From: Gammaproteobacteria bacterium
GTDB taxonomy: Bacteria > Pseudomonadota > Gammaproteobacteria > UBA1113
DNA: 37,787 nucleotides
Direction: 5' to 3'
Assembly (NCBI GenBank): GCA_020051015.1
Contig: JAGVJQ010000040.1
Span: forward strand, 1 to 37,787
In this document: positions 26,958 through 35,107 of the stretch, in pieces
How the letters are laid out: each line of letters opens with the position of its first letter
How positions within the stretch are numbered: position 1 is the first letter of the stretch
The notes under the pieces: model-generated
The model's input: only the letters and a program-made list of their open reading frames with translations
Told to the model about the DNA's origin: nothing
Databases searched by the model: none
Position numbers and translations under genes: made by a program

Positions 26958-27965
26958 ATGAGCGTTAATATGATGCATTCAGCAAATAACGATACTAACT
27001 ATCTTCCCTGGCATCAAGCTGCCTGGCAACAATTCTCTGCTTATCAAAAACAGCATCGTTTACCGCATGCTATGTTAGTAAGCGGTATGCCAGGACTAGC
27101 AAAAAAAACATTTGCAGCACAAATGGCAACAATTTTACTGTGTGAAAATGATATTGAACAACAACAACCCTGTGGTCAATGTTTTAGTTGTAAATTACCT
27201 GCAATAAGCGAACATCCAGATTATTTTGAAATAACCCCTCTTGAAGATAGTAAAGCGATTAAAATCGAGCAAATTCGTGAATTAATCGAATCATTACATC
27301 AAACGAGTCATCGCATTGGTAATCGTATTGTTATTATTTCGCCTGCTGAAATGATGAATAATTCAGCCGCTAATGCGTTATTAAAGACATTAGAAGAACC
27401 CGGTGCGGGATGTTATTTCTTACTCATTTCGCATGCGCCTGCGCAACTATCCGCAACGATTCGCAGCCGTTGCCAAACATTAAGAATTAGCCCAGATTTT
27501 AGCGATGAAACAGTTACATGGGTAGCGCAACAATCTAAACAAACCATGGCAATAGCTGCTGAATTATTGAAACAAGCTGAAGGCGCGCCACAACGCGCAG
27601 TAGAATTGGCTGAGGCAGATACACAACAAATTCGTATGCAATTAATCGATGAATTAAGTGGGTTATTACAAAATTCTTCACGCCTGATTGCAATCGCCCA
27701 ACGTTGGCAACAGGGCGGGTTGTTAAAGATAATTGATGAGGTAATATTTATTTTAAATCAATGCGTTACGCAGAAGGTGAGACCGACAAGTCATGCGGAT
27801 CCCGCATTAGAAAAGCTTGCTCATCTCCGCGCAAATAATTTAATCAATTATACTCAATATATTATGCAAGTTAAAAAAGAATTGGTTATTAATCCCAATT
27901 TAAATGCCCAATTGCTAGGGGAAACAATATTATTGCGGTGGCTTGATCAAGTCGAGGTACATTAA
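26958..27965 (+). CDS. holB: DNA polymerase III delta-prime subunit
   Basis: A 335-residue clamp-loader subunit. The degenerate Walker A GMPGLAKKT (43-51) is typical of delta-prime. A zinc module uses Cys72, Cys75, Cys78 (CGQCFSC) with the preceding Cys62. IEQIRELIESLHQTSHRIGNRIVII, NSAANALLKTLEEP and the SRC motif in TIRSRCQ are conserved. The C-terminal helical region is less conserved. Three candidate ATGs (26958, 26970, 26973) exist; the repeat ends just upstream, so the original leader has probably been replaced. Confidence 0.92.
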   Translation: MSVNMMHSANNDTNYLPWHQAAWQQFSAYQKQHRLPHAMLVSGMPGLAKKTFAAQMATILLCENDIEQQQPCGQCFSCKLPAISEHPDYFEITPLEDSKAIKIEQIRELIESLHQTSHRIGNRIVIISPAEMMNNSAANALLKTLEEPGAGCYFLLISHAPAQLSATIRSRCQTLRISPDFSDETVTWVAQQSKQTMAIAAELLKQAEGAPQRAVELAEADTQQIRMQLIDELSGLLQNSSRLIAIAQRWQQGGLLKIIDEVIFILNQCVTQKVRPTSHADPALEKLAHLRANNLINYTQYIMQVKKELVINPNLNAQLLGETILLRWLDQVEVH

Positions 27966-27996
27966 CAGATCTGTGATAACTTAAAAGAGGAAAATC

Positions 27997-28803
27997 ATGC
28001 GTTGTGTTGCACGCTGTATTGCCAACAGTTTTAATTTAACAGCGTTGACTGATTATTTAAAAGGGCAAAAATACGAAACCGATTTATATCGCGACGTATT
28101 GCAAGTCAGTTTTCCAAATAATGACAAAGAAATATTTTTCTTTGCACATGGTGCTTTTGTTATGTGGGGATTTACTAGTGCAGAAGAAAACGCATTTACT
28201 AAAGAAGTTGCACGTTTTGGTAAACAATTAATAGATAAGCCAGAAGTGCGTTATTTTATTTATCGCTATTCAGGTAAAACACGTTTATATTCGCATAAAC
28301 GTTTTCATGTTGAAGTGATAGCATTAGCCTCGGAAGATAGCGAATTAAAATTAGCTATTTCATATGGTTTAGCACAATCAATTAAGCTGGAATTTTACGA
28401 AGAAACTGTAAAACGTATTATTCAGGAAAATACCCCCTTGTTCGAATCATTAGCTAAAACCGGTAAGGTATTATTAAATCGTAAACAAATTACCATGCGC
28501 ATGGGAGAAATTTTTTTAACGCGTAGTTCAGTCAATTTAAATAGTGAATACCTTGATGTGCCAGAATATTTTTGGGAACATCCTAATTTAGAAACTGACT
28601 ATTTAATTAGCGCCCACTTTTTAGACATTCAACAACGAGTGTCAACTCTTAACCAACAATTGGATGTGTTGCATGAATTGTTCAATATGTTGAATGGCCA
28701 GCTGCAACACCAGCATACAAGCATCCTCGAGATAATTATCATCGCTATTATTGGACTTGAAGCAATTTTGGCCATTATTCAAATTGCTTTACTTGGACAT
28801 TGA
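27997..28803 (+). CDS. DUF155 / RMD1-YagE family membrane-anchored protein
   Basis: A 268-residue protein matching the DUF155 pattern. Seen: FFFAHGAFVMWGF, the central VEVIALASEDSELKLAISYGLAQSIKL, then a helical region (TGKVLLNRKQITMRMGEIFLTRSSVNL, YFWEHPNLE). A C-terminal hydrophobic anchor lies at about 242-266 (LEIIIIAIIGLEAILAIIQIALL). Yeast relatives (Rmd1, Rmd8, Mrx10) sit in mitochondria or membranes; the bacterial role is unknown. AGAGGA precedes the ATG. It lies 31 bases after holB and may be read from the same transcript. Confidence 0.85.
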   Translation: MRCVARCIANSFNLTALTDYLKGQKYETDLYRDVLQVSFPNNDKEIFFFAHGAFVMWGFTSAEENAFTKEVARFGKQLIDKPEVRYFIYRYSGKTRLYSHKRFHVEVIALASEDSELKLAISYGLAQSIKLEFYEETVKRIIQENTPLFESLAKTGKVLLNRKQITMRMGEIFLTRSSVNLNSEYLDVPEYFWEHPNLETDYLISAHFLDIQQRVSTLNQQLDVLHELFNMLNGQLQHQHTSILEIIIIAIIGLEAILAIIQIALLGH

Positions 28804-28984
28804 TTTATAAAGTAAAATAAATATTTTAAAGAATCATCTTCCAATAAAAATTATTTAAGATACCATTAATAATTATTCGGTATGATAATAAAAAAGCTGA
28901 TGTTAAATGCCAGAGTCAGCAATGTGATTAGGGTTTGTAAACAGGCCCTATTAGTTAGGCACTTAATTTTTTCCGGAGCATTCG

Positions 28985-29671
28985 ATGCCCAATATCAAGT
29001 TCGAGACAAGTTTAATCGACCGCCTTGTCGATGGTAAAATGTATAGAGATTCATTGACGATCGAAATTCCGAGCGAAAAGATTACAGATTTAAAAACTTT
29101 AAAAGATTTACTTTCACAAAAAATTAAAGAGCACGGTGTTCATGCTCATATTAAAGAGATTACTCTTAATAACACTACTAAGGTAGAGCATGTTTATCAC
29201 ATTGAAAAAGCACCAGCTGCTAGTAATTTCAAGGTAGAGGTCATTCCGCTAAGCAACCAAGACATCGTGGAGTTAGGTCATCTTAAAGAGCTGAAAGGAA
29301 AAATAAAAAGTAATTTAGAGTTGATATCTGAGAAATCAGAGAAACTGTCTCAATTACTTGCTGAAGTAGATGCTGTGAAAAAAAGCATTGAGAACTTGAC
29401 GGATAGTACACAACAAATGCGTACTATAATGTTGAACAAAGCTTCTAAATTACAACATATTTTATTAACATCAACCACCAGACCACAAATGCCGACACCA
29501 ACAACGTCAGCGTCTGTACAGAATGGTACAATGTTTGCAAAATCTGCACATGTAGCTGCCGAAGCATCAAAAACAGTGCGAACCACCATGCAGTCTACGG
29601 CTAATCAAGAAACTGCTGAGATAAAACCAGTACCAATGCCAGCTCCTATTATGAGAATGGTAAAATCATAA
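28985..29671 (+). CDS. Hypothetical coiled-coil protein
   Basis: A 228-residue protein of no family I recognise. Residues 1-85 look like a small alpha/beta domain (LTIEIPSEKITDLKTLKDLL, then KEITLNNTTKVEHVYHIEKA). Residues about 95-150 form a strong coiled coil (LKELKGKIKSNLELISEKSE...AEVDAVKKSIENL). The last 75 residues are Thr/Pro/Ala-rich and unstructured. No signal peptide or membrane span. CCGGAG six bases before the ATG and a strong terminator after the stop mark a single-gene unit. The design would suit an oligomeric scaffold or a secreted effector, but nothing decides this. Confidence 0.75.
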   Translation: MPNIKFETSLIDRLVDGKMYRDSLTIEIPSEKITDLKTLKDLLSQKIKEHGVHAHIKEITLNNTTKVEHVYHIEKAPAASNFKVEVIPLSNQDIVELGHLKELKGKIKSNLELISEKSEKLSQLLAEVDAVKKSIENLTDSTQQMRTIMLNKASKLQHILLTSTTRPQMPTPTTSASVQNGTMFAKSAHVAAEASKTVRTTMQSTANQETAEIKPVPMPAPIMRMVKS

Positions 29672-29677
29672 TTTTAT

Positions 29678-29703
29678 AAGGGCGTTTTAGACGCCCTTTT
29701 TTA
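29678..29703 (+). terminator. Terminator after the coiled-coil gene
   Basis: GGGCGT (29680-29685), loop TTTAG, ACGCCC (29691-29696), then six T. Confidence 0.9.
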
Positions 29704-29732
29704 TATCTCCCGAGATCTCCAAACGTAATAAA

Positions 29733-29836
29733 TGTAGCCCGTATTAAAGCGAAAAAAATGCATTGATATTGCATATTCATTATTTTTCATGAGATGCTGT
29801 AATCGAGACTGACCATCGACACAGCGTAATACGGGG
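29733..29836 (+). repeat. TGTAGCCCG...CGGG palindromic element, copy 1
   Basis: TGTAGCCCGTATTAAAGC at the left and GCGTAATACGGGGTA at the right form inverted ends around about 70 AT-rich bases. Together with the inverted copy 2 it fills most of the 333-base stretch 29672-30004. Confidence 0.8.
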
Positions 29837-29880
29837 TAGGGCTAGCCTTTTTCATATATTTCAACGATGACAAGCTCGAT

Positions 29881-29983
29881 CCCGTATTACGCTGTTATTG
29901 TACCAAACCAAATAATCATCATTTTTCTTTATCTATCAATACCAAACAATAATTATTTTTTCTCGCTTTAATACGGGCTACAT
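29881..29983 (-). repeat. TGTAGCCCG...CGGG palindromic element, copy 2 (inverted)
   Basis: Reads CCCGTATTACGCTGTTATTG at the left and CGCTTTAATACGGGCTACA at the right, the reverse complement of the ends of copy 1. It ends five bases before the putative -10 box of tRNA-Val. Confidence 0.8.
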
Positions 29984-29987
29984 TTGA

Positions 29988-29993
29988 TATAAT
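29988..29993 (+). promoter_or_regulatory. Possible -10 box of tRNA-Val(CAC)
   Basis: A perfect TATAAT lies 11 bases before the tRNA. The -35 position would fall on GCTTTA inside the end of the inverted repeat element, a poor match, so the promoter is tentative. Confidence 0.4.
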
Positions 29994-30004
29994 TAAATTA
30001 ATAT

Positions 30005-30079
30005 AGGCACGTAGCTCAGCGGTAGAGCACCGCCTTCACACGGCGGTGGTCGGTGGTTCGACCCCACTCGTGCCTACCA
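30005..30079 (+). tRNA. tRNA-Val (anticodon CAC)
   Basis: A 75-base gene with acceptor AGGCACG/CGTGCCT, discriminator A and encoded CCA. The anticodon stem CCGCC/GGCGG encloses TTCACAC, giving CAC (reads GUG). T-arm GGTGGTTCGACCCCACT. Differs from the second tRNA-Val mainly in the anticodon arm. Confidence 0.95.
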
Positions 30080-30142
30080 AAATCTTGCTTGAACTCCCCC
30101 CGCAAAAATGATATCTTAGCGGCTCATTTTTAGATGATTAAA

Positions 30143-30245
30143 TGTAGCCCGTATTAAAGCGGAAAAGATGCATTGATTGTGATGGCTCGCTGATGTGGTA
30201 ACAGCCACTAATCAAGACCAATCACGATAACAGCGTAATACGGGG
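30143..30245 (+). repeat. TGTAGCCCG...CGGG palindromic element, copy 3
   Basis: 103 bases from TGTAGCCCGTATTAAAGCGG to GCGTAATACGGGG, nearly identical to copy 4, which follows after a 7-base AT spacer (period 110 bases). Inner TTGATT...AATCAA arms add a second stem. Confidence 0.85.
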
Positions 30246-30252
30246 AATTAAA

Positions 30253-30355
30253 TGTAGCCCGTATTAAAGCGGAAAAGATGCATTGATTGTGATGGCTCGT
30301 TGATGTGGTAACATCCACCATTCAAGACCAATCACGATAACAGCGTAATACGGGG
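30253..30355 (+). repeat. TGTAGCCCG...CGGG palindromic element, copy 4
   Basis: Tandem copy of 30143-30245 with only a few substitutions near the centre. It ends 15 bases before the second tRNA-Val. Confidence 0.85.
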
Positions 30356-30370
30356 AAATGTCCTCACAAT

Positions 30371-30445
30371 AGGCACGTAGCTCAGTGGTAGAGCACCACC
30401 TTGACATGGTGGTGGTCGGTGGTTCGATCCCACTCGTGCCTACCA
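30371..30445 (+). tRNA. tRNA-Val (anticodon GAC)
   Basis: A 75-base gene with the same acceptor and T-arm as the upstream tRNA-Val. The anticodon stem CCACC/GGTGG encloses TTGACAT, giving GAC (reads GUC and GUU). CCA encoded. No separate promoter is seen, so co-transcription through the repeats is likely. Confidence 0.96.
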
Positions 30446-30565
30446 TTTCTTATACTTTCAAGCCACAATTATACCTATCTTACCTCTTAATTTCTCGTCA
30501 ATTATTCGATATAATATCCAGTTCCGAATCTTCGCTGGATTAATTAAGTCATATCGAGAGAAAAC

Positions 30566-32500
30566 ATGCTGACCATTACGTTACCCGATAACAGTCAACG
30601 ACAATTTGAAAAACCGTTAACCGTGGCTGAATTCGCCCAATCTATTGGTGCCGGTTTAGCGAAAGCTGCCCTTGCTGGCAAAGTCGATGGCAAATTAGTC
30701 GATACATCTTATCTTATTGAGCATGATGCGACGGTGGCTATTATCACCGATAAAGATCCAGAAGGACTGGAAGTGATTCGTCACTCAACCGCACACTTAT
30801 TAGCACAAGCGGTAAAGCATATATTTCCAACAGCTCAAGTAACAATTGGTCCTGTGATTGAAGATGGTTTTTATTATGATTTTGCCTTTGGTCGTTCATT
30901 TACTCCCGAAGATCTTGAACGCATCGAAGCAAAAATGTATGAATTAGCAAAACAAGATTTCCAAGTAAAACGCAGCGTGATGAAACGCGAAGAAGCCATC
31001 ACATTTTTTCGCAATTTAGGTGAAGAATACAAAGCAGAAATTATCGAAGATATTCCCGCTAATGAAGAATTATCTTTATACCAACAAGGCGATTTTATTG
31101 ATCTTTGTCGTGGCCCACATGTGCCGAATACCGCAAAATTAAAAGCATTTAAATTAATGAAAGTTGCTGGTGCATACTGGCGTGGTAAATCTGAAAATGA
31201 AATGCTACAACGTATTTACGGTACCGCCTGGTCAGATAAAAAAGCATTGGATGATTATTTATTTCGTTTAGAAGAAGCGCAAAAACGTGATCACCGTAAA
31301 ATTGGCCAAGAATTAGATTTATTTCATTTCCAAGATATCGCTCCGGGTATGGTGTTTTGGCATGATAATGGCTGGACTATTTATCAAATTATCGAACAAT
31401 ATATTCGTAAAAAATTGAAACATTATGGATATGAAGAGGTTCGCACGCCACAAATTTTGTCCCGTCATTTATGGGAGTTGACCGGGCATTGGGATAATTA
31501 TCGTGATGAAATGTTTACGACCAAGTCAGAGGAACAAGATTTTGCCATCAAACCCATGAATTGTCCTTGTCATGTACAAATTTTCAAGCATGGTTTAAAA
31601 AGTTACCGTGATTTACCGATTCGCATGGCTGAATTTGGTTCGTGTCATCGCAATGAATTATCGGGCGCTTTGCATGGGCTAATGCGGGTGCGTGGCTTTA
31701 CACAAGATGATGCCCATATTTTTTGTACCGAAGATCAAATTCAAGATGAATTGACTAAACTGATTAATTTTGTAAAAGAAGTTTACGTTGATTTTGGATT
31801 TAGTGATGTGCAATTTAATTTATCTACACGTCCTGAAAAATGTGTAGGTACCGATGTAACATGGGATAAAGCCGAAGCGGCGTTAAAGCAAGCATTAGAT
31901 AATAATAATCTTAATTGGAACTTGAACCCAGGTGATGGAGCATTTTATGGTCCAAAAATTGATTTTCGATTACGCGATTCAATTGGGCGAATTTGGCAAT
32001 GTGGCACCATACAACTAGATTTTACTGTTCCTGCACGGTTGGATGCGACATATATTGCGGAAGATAGCTCCAGACAGACGCCGGTCATGATTCACCGTGC
32101 GATTTTAGGCTCTTTAGAGCGGTTTATTGGTGTACTTATTGAACACTATGCAGGTCGTTTTCCCGCTTGGTTAGCACCTACACAAGCCGTGGTGATGAAT
32201 ATTACCGACCGCCAAGCCGATTATGCGACAAGAATTACAGAAAAATTGCAAGAATCGGGCTTTAGAGTCAAATTTGACTTGCGTAATGAGAAGATTGGCT
32301 TTAAAATTCGCGAGCACACTTTACAACGTGTGCCTTATTTACTTGTAGTTGGCGATAAAGAGCTTGAAAACAATGCCGTCAGTGTGCGTACACGTGAAGG
32401 TAAAGATTTAGGTTCCATGCCAATTGCAGCTTTTGTGTCGTTATTGCAGCAAGATATTGCGCAATGCGGCAGGGTTAATACGGAGGAACAAAACCATTAA
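30566..32500 (+). CDS. thrS: Threonyl-tRNA synthetase
   Basis: A 644-residue class II synthetase (E. coli 642). The TGS domain covers about 1-62. The editing domain has His73 and His77 ([11 protein letters not shown]). The catalytic core binds zinc through Cys333 (MNCPCH) with later His residues; motif 2 lies in [22 protein letters not shown], motif 3 in [13 protein letters not shown], and the C-terminal anticodon domain follows. GAGAG lies five bases before the ATG; a TATAAT at 30510-30515 is a candidate -10 box. The stop overlaps the infC AUU start. Confidence 0.98.
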   Translation: MLTITLPDNSQRQFEKPLTVAEFAQSIGAGLAKAALAGKVDGKLVDTSYLIEHDATVAIITDKDPEGLEVIRHSTAHLLAQAVKHIFPTAQVTIGPVIEDGFYYDFAFGRSFTPEDLERIEAKMYELAKQDFQVKRSVMKREEAITFFRNLGEEYKAEIIEDIPANEELSLYQQGDFIDLCRGPHVPNTAKLKAFKLMKVAGAYWRGKSENEMLQRIYGTAWSDKKALDDYLFRLEEAQKRDHRKIGQELDLFHFQDIAPGMVFWHDNGWTIYQIIEQYIRKKLKHYGYEEVRTPQILSRHLWELTGHWDNYRDEMFTTKSEEQDFAIKPMNCPCHVQIFKHGLKSYRDLPIRMAEFGSCHRNELSGALHGLMRVRGFTQDDAHIFCTEDQIQDELTKLINFVKEVYVDFGFSDVQFNLSTRPEKCVGTDVTWDKAEAALKQALDNNNLNWNLNPGDGAFYGPKIDFRLRDSIGRIWQCGTIQLDFTVPARLDATYIAEDSSRQTPVMIHRAILGSLERFIGVLIEHYAGRFPAWLAPTQAVVMNITDRQADYATRITEKLQESGFRVKFDLRNEKIGFKIREHTLQRVPYLLVVGDKELENNAVSVRTREGKDLGSMPIAAFVSLLQQDIAQCGRVNTEEQNH

Positions 32501-33044
32501 CGCGAACAGTATGCAGCAACAACAACAGCAGTCTTCGAAGACTCGCATAAACCATCAAATTCGTGCAAAACAAGTACGACTGATTGGTAGTGAAGGTGAA
32601 CAGATCGGCGTTGTTTCCATTCAGGAAGCACTAGCAAAGGCTCAAGAATCAGAGCTTGACCTGGTTGAATTGTCACCAAACGCAGACCCGCCAGTTTGCC
32701 GCATAATGGATCATGGTAAGTTTTTGTTTCAACAAAAGAAAAAAGCTGCGACTGCCCGCAAAAATCAAAAGCAGGCAGAGATCAAGCAAATAATATTTCG
32801 TCCGGTTACGGACGAGGGCGACTATCAGGTCAAACTACGCAACCTGATTCGCTTTTTGGAGCATGGGGATAAAGCAAAGATCCTTATGCGATTTAGAGGT
32901 CGGGAATTATCACACCAAGAAATTGGTATGGCTATTCTTCAACGTCTTGCCAAAGACTTAGAAGAATACGGTACCATTGAGCAGAATCCAAAAATGGAAG
33001 GACGCCAAATTATCATGGTGGTGGGTCCCAAAAAGAAAAAGTAA
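32496..33044 (+). CDS. infC: Translation initiation factor IF-3, with AUU start codon
   Basis: A 182-residue IF-3 (E. coli 180). [20 protein letters not shown], the linker with [20 protein letters not shown], and the C-domain ([25 protein letters not shown]) are standard. I place the start at ATT 32496: GGAGGA (32482-32487) stands eight bases before it, it is in frame, and it overlaps the thrS stop (ATTAA). The first in-frame ATG (32511) lies 23 bases from that ribosome site. AUU-started infC is known in E. coli, where it makes IF-3 limit its own translation; the same control is inferred here. Confidence 0.93.
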   Translation: MNANSMQQQQQQSSKTRINHQIRAKQVRLIGSEGEQIGVVSIQEALAKAQESELDLVELSPNADPPVCRIMDHGKFLFQQKKKAATARKNQKQAEIKQIIFRPVTDEGDYQVKLRNLIRFLEHGDKAKILMRFRGRELSHQEIGMAILQRLAKDLEEYGTIEQNPKMEGRQIIMVVGPKKKK

Positions 33045-33120
33045 TATTTAGGTCGAAAAATAAACATTGTTTATACCTTAATATTATCAATGCAACTAAT
33101 GAATGCGGAGTTCAAGTACT

Positions 33121-33315
33121 ATGCCAAAGTTAAAGAGCCATCGAGGCGCGGCTAAGCGCTTCAGATTGCGTGCCAACGGAGTGAAATTCCGTAAAGCAAA
33201 CCGTAATCACATTTTGACCAAAAAGGCCACCAAACGTAAACGTCATTTACGTTCAACTGGTGATATGAATCCATGTGATGTTGTATCAGCAAAACGCTTG
33301 TTACACGGTAGCTAA
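33121..33315 (+). CDS. rpmI: 50S ribosomal protein L35
   Basis: A 64-residue basic protein with the standard L35 start [16 protein letters not shown] and the conserved [19 protein letters not shown] 33121 is chosen over the in-frame ATG at 33103 because L35 begins MPK and GGAG (33106-33109) sits 11 bases upstream. rplT follows after 17 bases. Confidence 0.97.
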   Translation: MPKLKSHRGAAKRFRLRANGVKFRKANRNHILTKKATKRKRHLRSTGDMNPCDVVSAKRLLHGS

Positions 33316-33332
33316 TTTAGAGGAGTCTCACT

Positions 33333-33689
33333 ATGCCTAGAGTAAAACGCGGCGTCACGGCACGTGCTCGCCATAAAAAGATATTAGTCCAAGCTAAAGG
33401 TTATAAAGGCGCTCGCAGCCGTACCTATCGTGCTGCCAAGCAGGCTGTTATTAAAGCCGGCCAATATGCTTACCGCGATCGTCGTCAACGTAAACGTCAA
33501 TTCCGCGCATTGTGGATTGCTCGTATTAACGCGGGTGCACGTGGTTTAGGTTTAACTTACAGTCAATTCATGAATGGCTTGAAAAAAGCTTCCATTGAAA
33601 TCGATCGTAAAGTATTAGCTGATTTAGCTGTTCACGATAAACCTGCTTTTGCAGCGATTGTTGAACAAGCCAAAGCTCAGTTAAGCTAA
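33333..33689 (+). CDS. rplT: 50S ribosomal protein L20
   Basis: A 118-residue basic protein, normal length. Start [18 protein letters not shown], then [19 protein letters not shown] and the conserved [25 protein letters not shown] precedes the ATG. In E. coli L20 represses this operon; no attenuator structure was resolved here. The operon ends after rplT with a terminator; pheST and ihfA, which follow in many gammaproteobacteria, are not here. Confidence 0.98.
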   Translation: MPRVKRGVTARARHKKILVQAKGYKGARSRTYRAAKQAVIKAGQYAYRDRRQRKRQFRALWIARINAGARGLGLTYSQFMNGLKKASIEIDRKVLADLAVHDKPAFAAIVEQAKAQLS

Positions 33690-33693
33690 TATT

Positions 33694-33760
33694 GTAGGGG
33701 CGTATTTTATACGCTAATCTATCTGCTAAAAAAGGGCGTATTAAATACGCCCTTTTTTTT
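33694..33760 (+). terminator. Terminator of the thrS-rplT operon, with a GTAGGG-type hairpin before it
   Basis: A first hairpin, GTAGGGGCGTATTTTATACGC (33694-33714), resembles the GTAGGG elements. The terminator is GGGCGTAT (33734-33741), loop TAA, ATACGCCC (33745-33752), flanked by A and T runs, so it may work in both directions. Confidence 0.88.
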
Positions 33761-33938
33761 AGATTTTTTCTACTGCTGAGCCCGTGGTTTGCTCATGGTC
33801 GCCAGTATTAAAAGAAGTTTATTGTTAATTGTTAGCTTAATTGTTACCATGGGTTGACAGTCGGGTAAGCTTTTTGCTTCAACAAAGTAAACTACCAAGA
33901 AATTTCCAATCTGTAAAAATTTTTATAAGGAGTTAATT

Positions 33939-34364
33939 ATGAAATTTTCAAAAATAATGTTAACCGGATTATTAGCTGCAATAGCGATCACCAGCAGTTA
34001 TGCTGCGACCAGCGGTAATCAAACAATTACCTATAAAAATCAACGTGGCTCAACTTTAGTATTGAATTTTGTTCCTACCAAAAATAATACCGGCAATTTA
34101 ACTGGTACATTTACTACATTAGTAGGTGATTGTGCTGCGAATATGGGCGTACCCATGCCAGTGACCGGATATTTTAATGACAATGTAGTTTCCTTGTCGA
34201 TTAATTTTCCTGAATGTAATCAATCTATTGCTATGACAGGGCATTTGACATCAAACAAAGCTCAATTACAAACCATGTGGCTAGACGCTGCTGTCGTTGC
34301 TGATCCGCATAATAAAGATTGGAATTCGACAAATATTGGTACCGATTTTTATAAAAAAGTATAA
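33939..34364 (+). CDS. Secreted avidin-like protein
   Basis: A 141-residue protein with a signal peptide cleaved after SYA (residue 22). The mature part follows the avidin/streptavidin strand pattern: YKNQRGSTLVL (as YNQLGSTF), GNLTGTFTTLVG (as GALTGTYESAVG), VTGYF, INFPECNQSIAMTG, AQLQTMWL with Trp114, and DWNSTNIGTDFYKK with Trp128 and Asp136 (as AWKSTLVGHDTFTK). Biotin-contact positions equivalent to streptavidin Asn23, Ser27, Trp108, Trp120 and Asp128 look kept, while the Trp92 position is Met99. Cys65 and Cys93 may form a disulfide. Biotin binding is likely but unproven. Monocistronic; an AAGGAG site precedes the ATG. Confidence 0.82.
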   Translation: MKFSKIMLTGLLAAIAITSSYAATSGNQTITYKNQRGSTLVLNFVPTKNNTGNLTGTFTTLVGDCAANMGVPMPVTGYFNDNVVSLSINFPECNQSIAMTGHLTSNKAQLQTMWLDAAVVADPHNKDWNSTNIGTDFYKKV

Positions 34365-34370
34365 TTTAAA

Positions 34371-34414
34371 ATAGCAACTGTTTTGATTCTTCTCTTTCTC
34401 AAGACAGTTGCTAT
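34371..34414. terminator. Long perfect hairpin after the avidin-like gene (terminator-like)
   Basis: ATAGCAACTGT (34371-34381) pairs with ACAGTTGCTAT (34404-34414), extended inside by TTGA/TCAA. It lacks a T run, so it may stabilise the mRNA end rather than terminate. Confidence 0.55.
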
Positions 34415-34501
34415 GAACCTAGAATTATTTAAGGTCATTTGAAAGATCCAATAAAAAAAATTAATTTATGAAATTCTTTTTTAAATCAATTGACAATTGA
34501 G

Positions 34502-34524
34502 TTGTCCACAAAAACAGTGGATAA
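34502..34524. promoter_or_regulatory. Two facing DnaA-box-like 9-mers
   Basis: TTGTCCACA at 34502-34510 and AGTGGATAA (reverse complement TTATCCACT) at 34516-34524, each one mismatch from TTATCCACA. Function unproven. Confidence 0.35.
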
Positions 34525-34610
34525 CATTGTGGGAAAGTTTTTAGCAAGTTGTATAACGTTTTTTTGCTAATATAAAGTACTAAATTAGGCCAGAAAATCT
34601 GAAAAACTGC

Positions 34611-34639
34611 TTGACAGAATGGGCTTGATTCTGCATAAT
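34611..34639 (+). promoter_or_regulatory. Sigma-70 promoter of the tRNA-Arg array
   Basis: TTGACA (34611-34616), 17-base spacer, CATAAT (34634-34639). Predicted start near 34646, leaving a leader of about 110 bases with a CTGAGTC/GACTCAG hairpin. Confidence 0.8.
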
Positions 34640-34755
34640 TCGCACTCTTAAATTATTACGCCTTTCCAAAAAAAAGCTTGGGATGGCCTGAGTCAATCTC
34701 TCCGGAGCGACTCAGCAAATTAGTACATTGTATAGTAAAAGATTTTTAAGTTTAC

Positions 34756-34832
34756 GCGCCCGTAGCTCAGCTGGATAGAGTACCTGGCTACGAACCAGGG
34801 GGTCGGGAGTTCGAATCTCTCCGGGCGCGCCA
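34756..34832 (+). tRNA. tRNA-Arg (anticodon ACG)
   Basis: A 77-base gene with acceptor GCGCCCG/CGGGCGC, discriminator G and encoded CCA. The anticodon stem CCTGG/CCAGG encloses CTACGAA, giving ACG, normally edited to ICG by TadA. A terminator follows. Confidence 0.97.
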
Positions 34833-34862
34833 TTATTTGTTAAAGTTTGTTAAAGTTTTTTT

Positions 34863-34906
34863 GGCTCTGTAAATTCCTTCCTCAAATGATTTACAGGGCC
34901 TTTTTT
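34863..34906 (+). terminator. Terminator after tRNA-Arg(ACG)
   Basis: GGCTCTGTAAAT (34863-34874) pairs with ATTTACAGGGCC (34889-34900), one mismatch, then six T. Confidence 0.88.
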
Positions 34907-35002
34907 GTATGTGCTATATGTACATGGATGGCCCGAGTCAATCTCTCTGGGAGTGACTTGCTAAATAGCACGATTTAGGTAATAGTTTCTGACATCAATA
35001 CT

Positions 35003-35079
35003 GCGCCCATAGCTCAGCTGGATAGAGTACCTGGCTTCGAACCAGGTGGTCGGGAGTTCGAATCTCTCTGGGCGCGCCA
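35003..35079 (+). tRNA. tRNA-Arg (anticodon TCG)
   Basis: A 77-base gene almost identical to the upstream tRNA-Arg. Acceptor GCGCCCA/TGGGCGC is a compensated change, and the loop CTTCGAA gives TCG (reads CGA). CCA encoded. It apparently arose by duplication of the ACG gene plus its leader, with a changed first anticodon base. No good promoter is seen. Confidence 0.93.
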
Positions 35080-35107
35080 TTATTTAAAACTCCCGAAGGG
35101 AGTTCGA

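Larger units (their letters stand above)
34365..34755 (+). other. 391-base non-coding stretch before the tRNA-Arg array
   Basis: Contains an inverted repeat after the avidin-like gene (34371-34414), two DnaA-box-like sequences (34502-34524), the tRNA promoter (34611-34639) and a leader hairpin CTGAGTC...GACTCAG (34689-34714). No credible coding frame is seen. Confidence 0.7.

Noticed and set aside
30264-30446. Minus-strand reading frame over repeat copy 4 and tRNA-Val
   Set aside because: Composed of repeat and tRNA sequence; no ribosome site or coding character.
32424-32495. Longer infC reading frame starting inside thrS
   Set aside because: No ribosome site precedes it and the extra residues do not resemble IF-3; the ATT with GGAGGA is far better placed.
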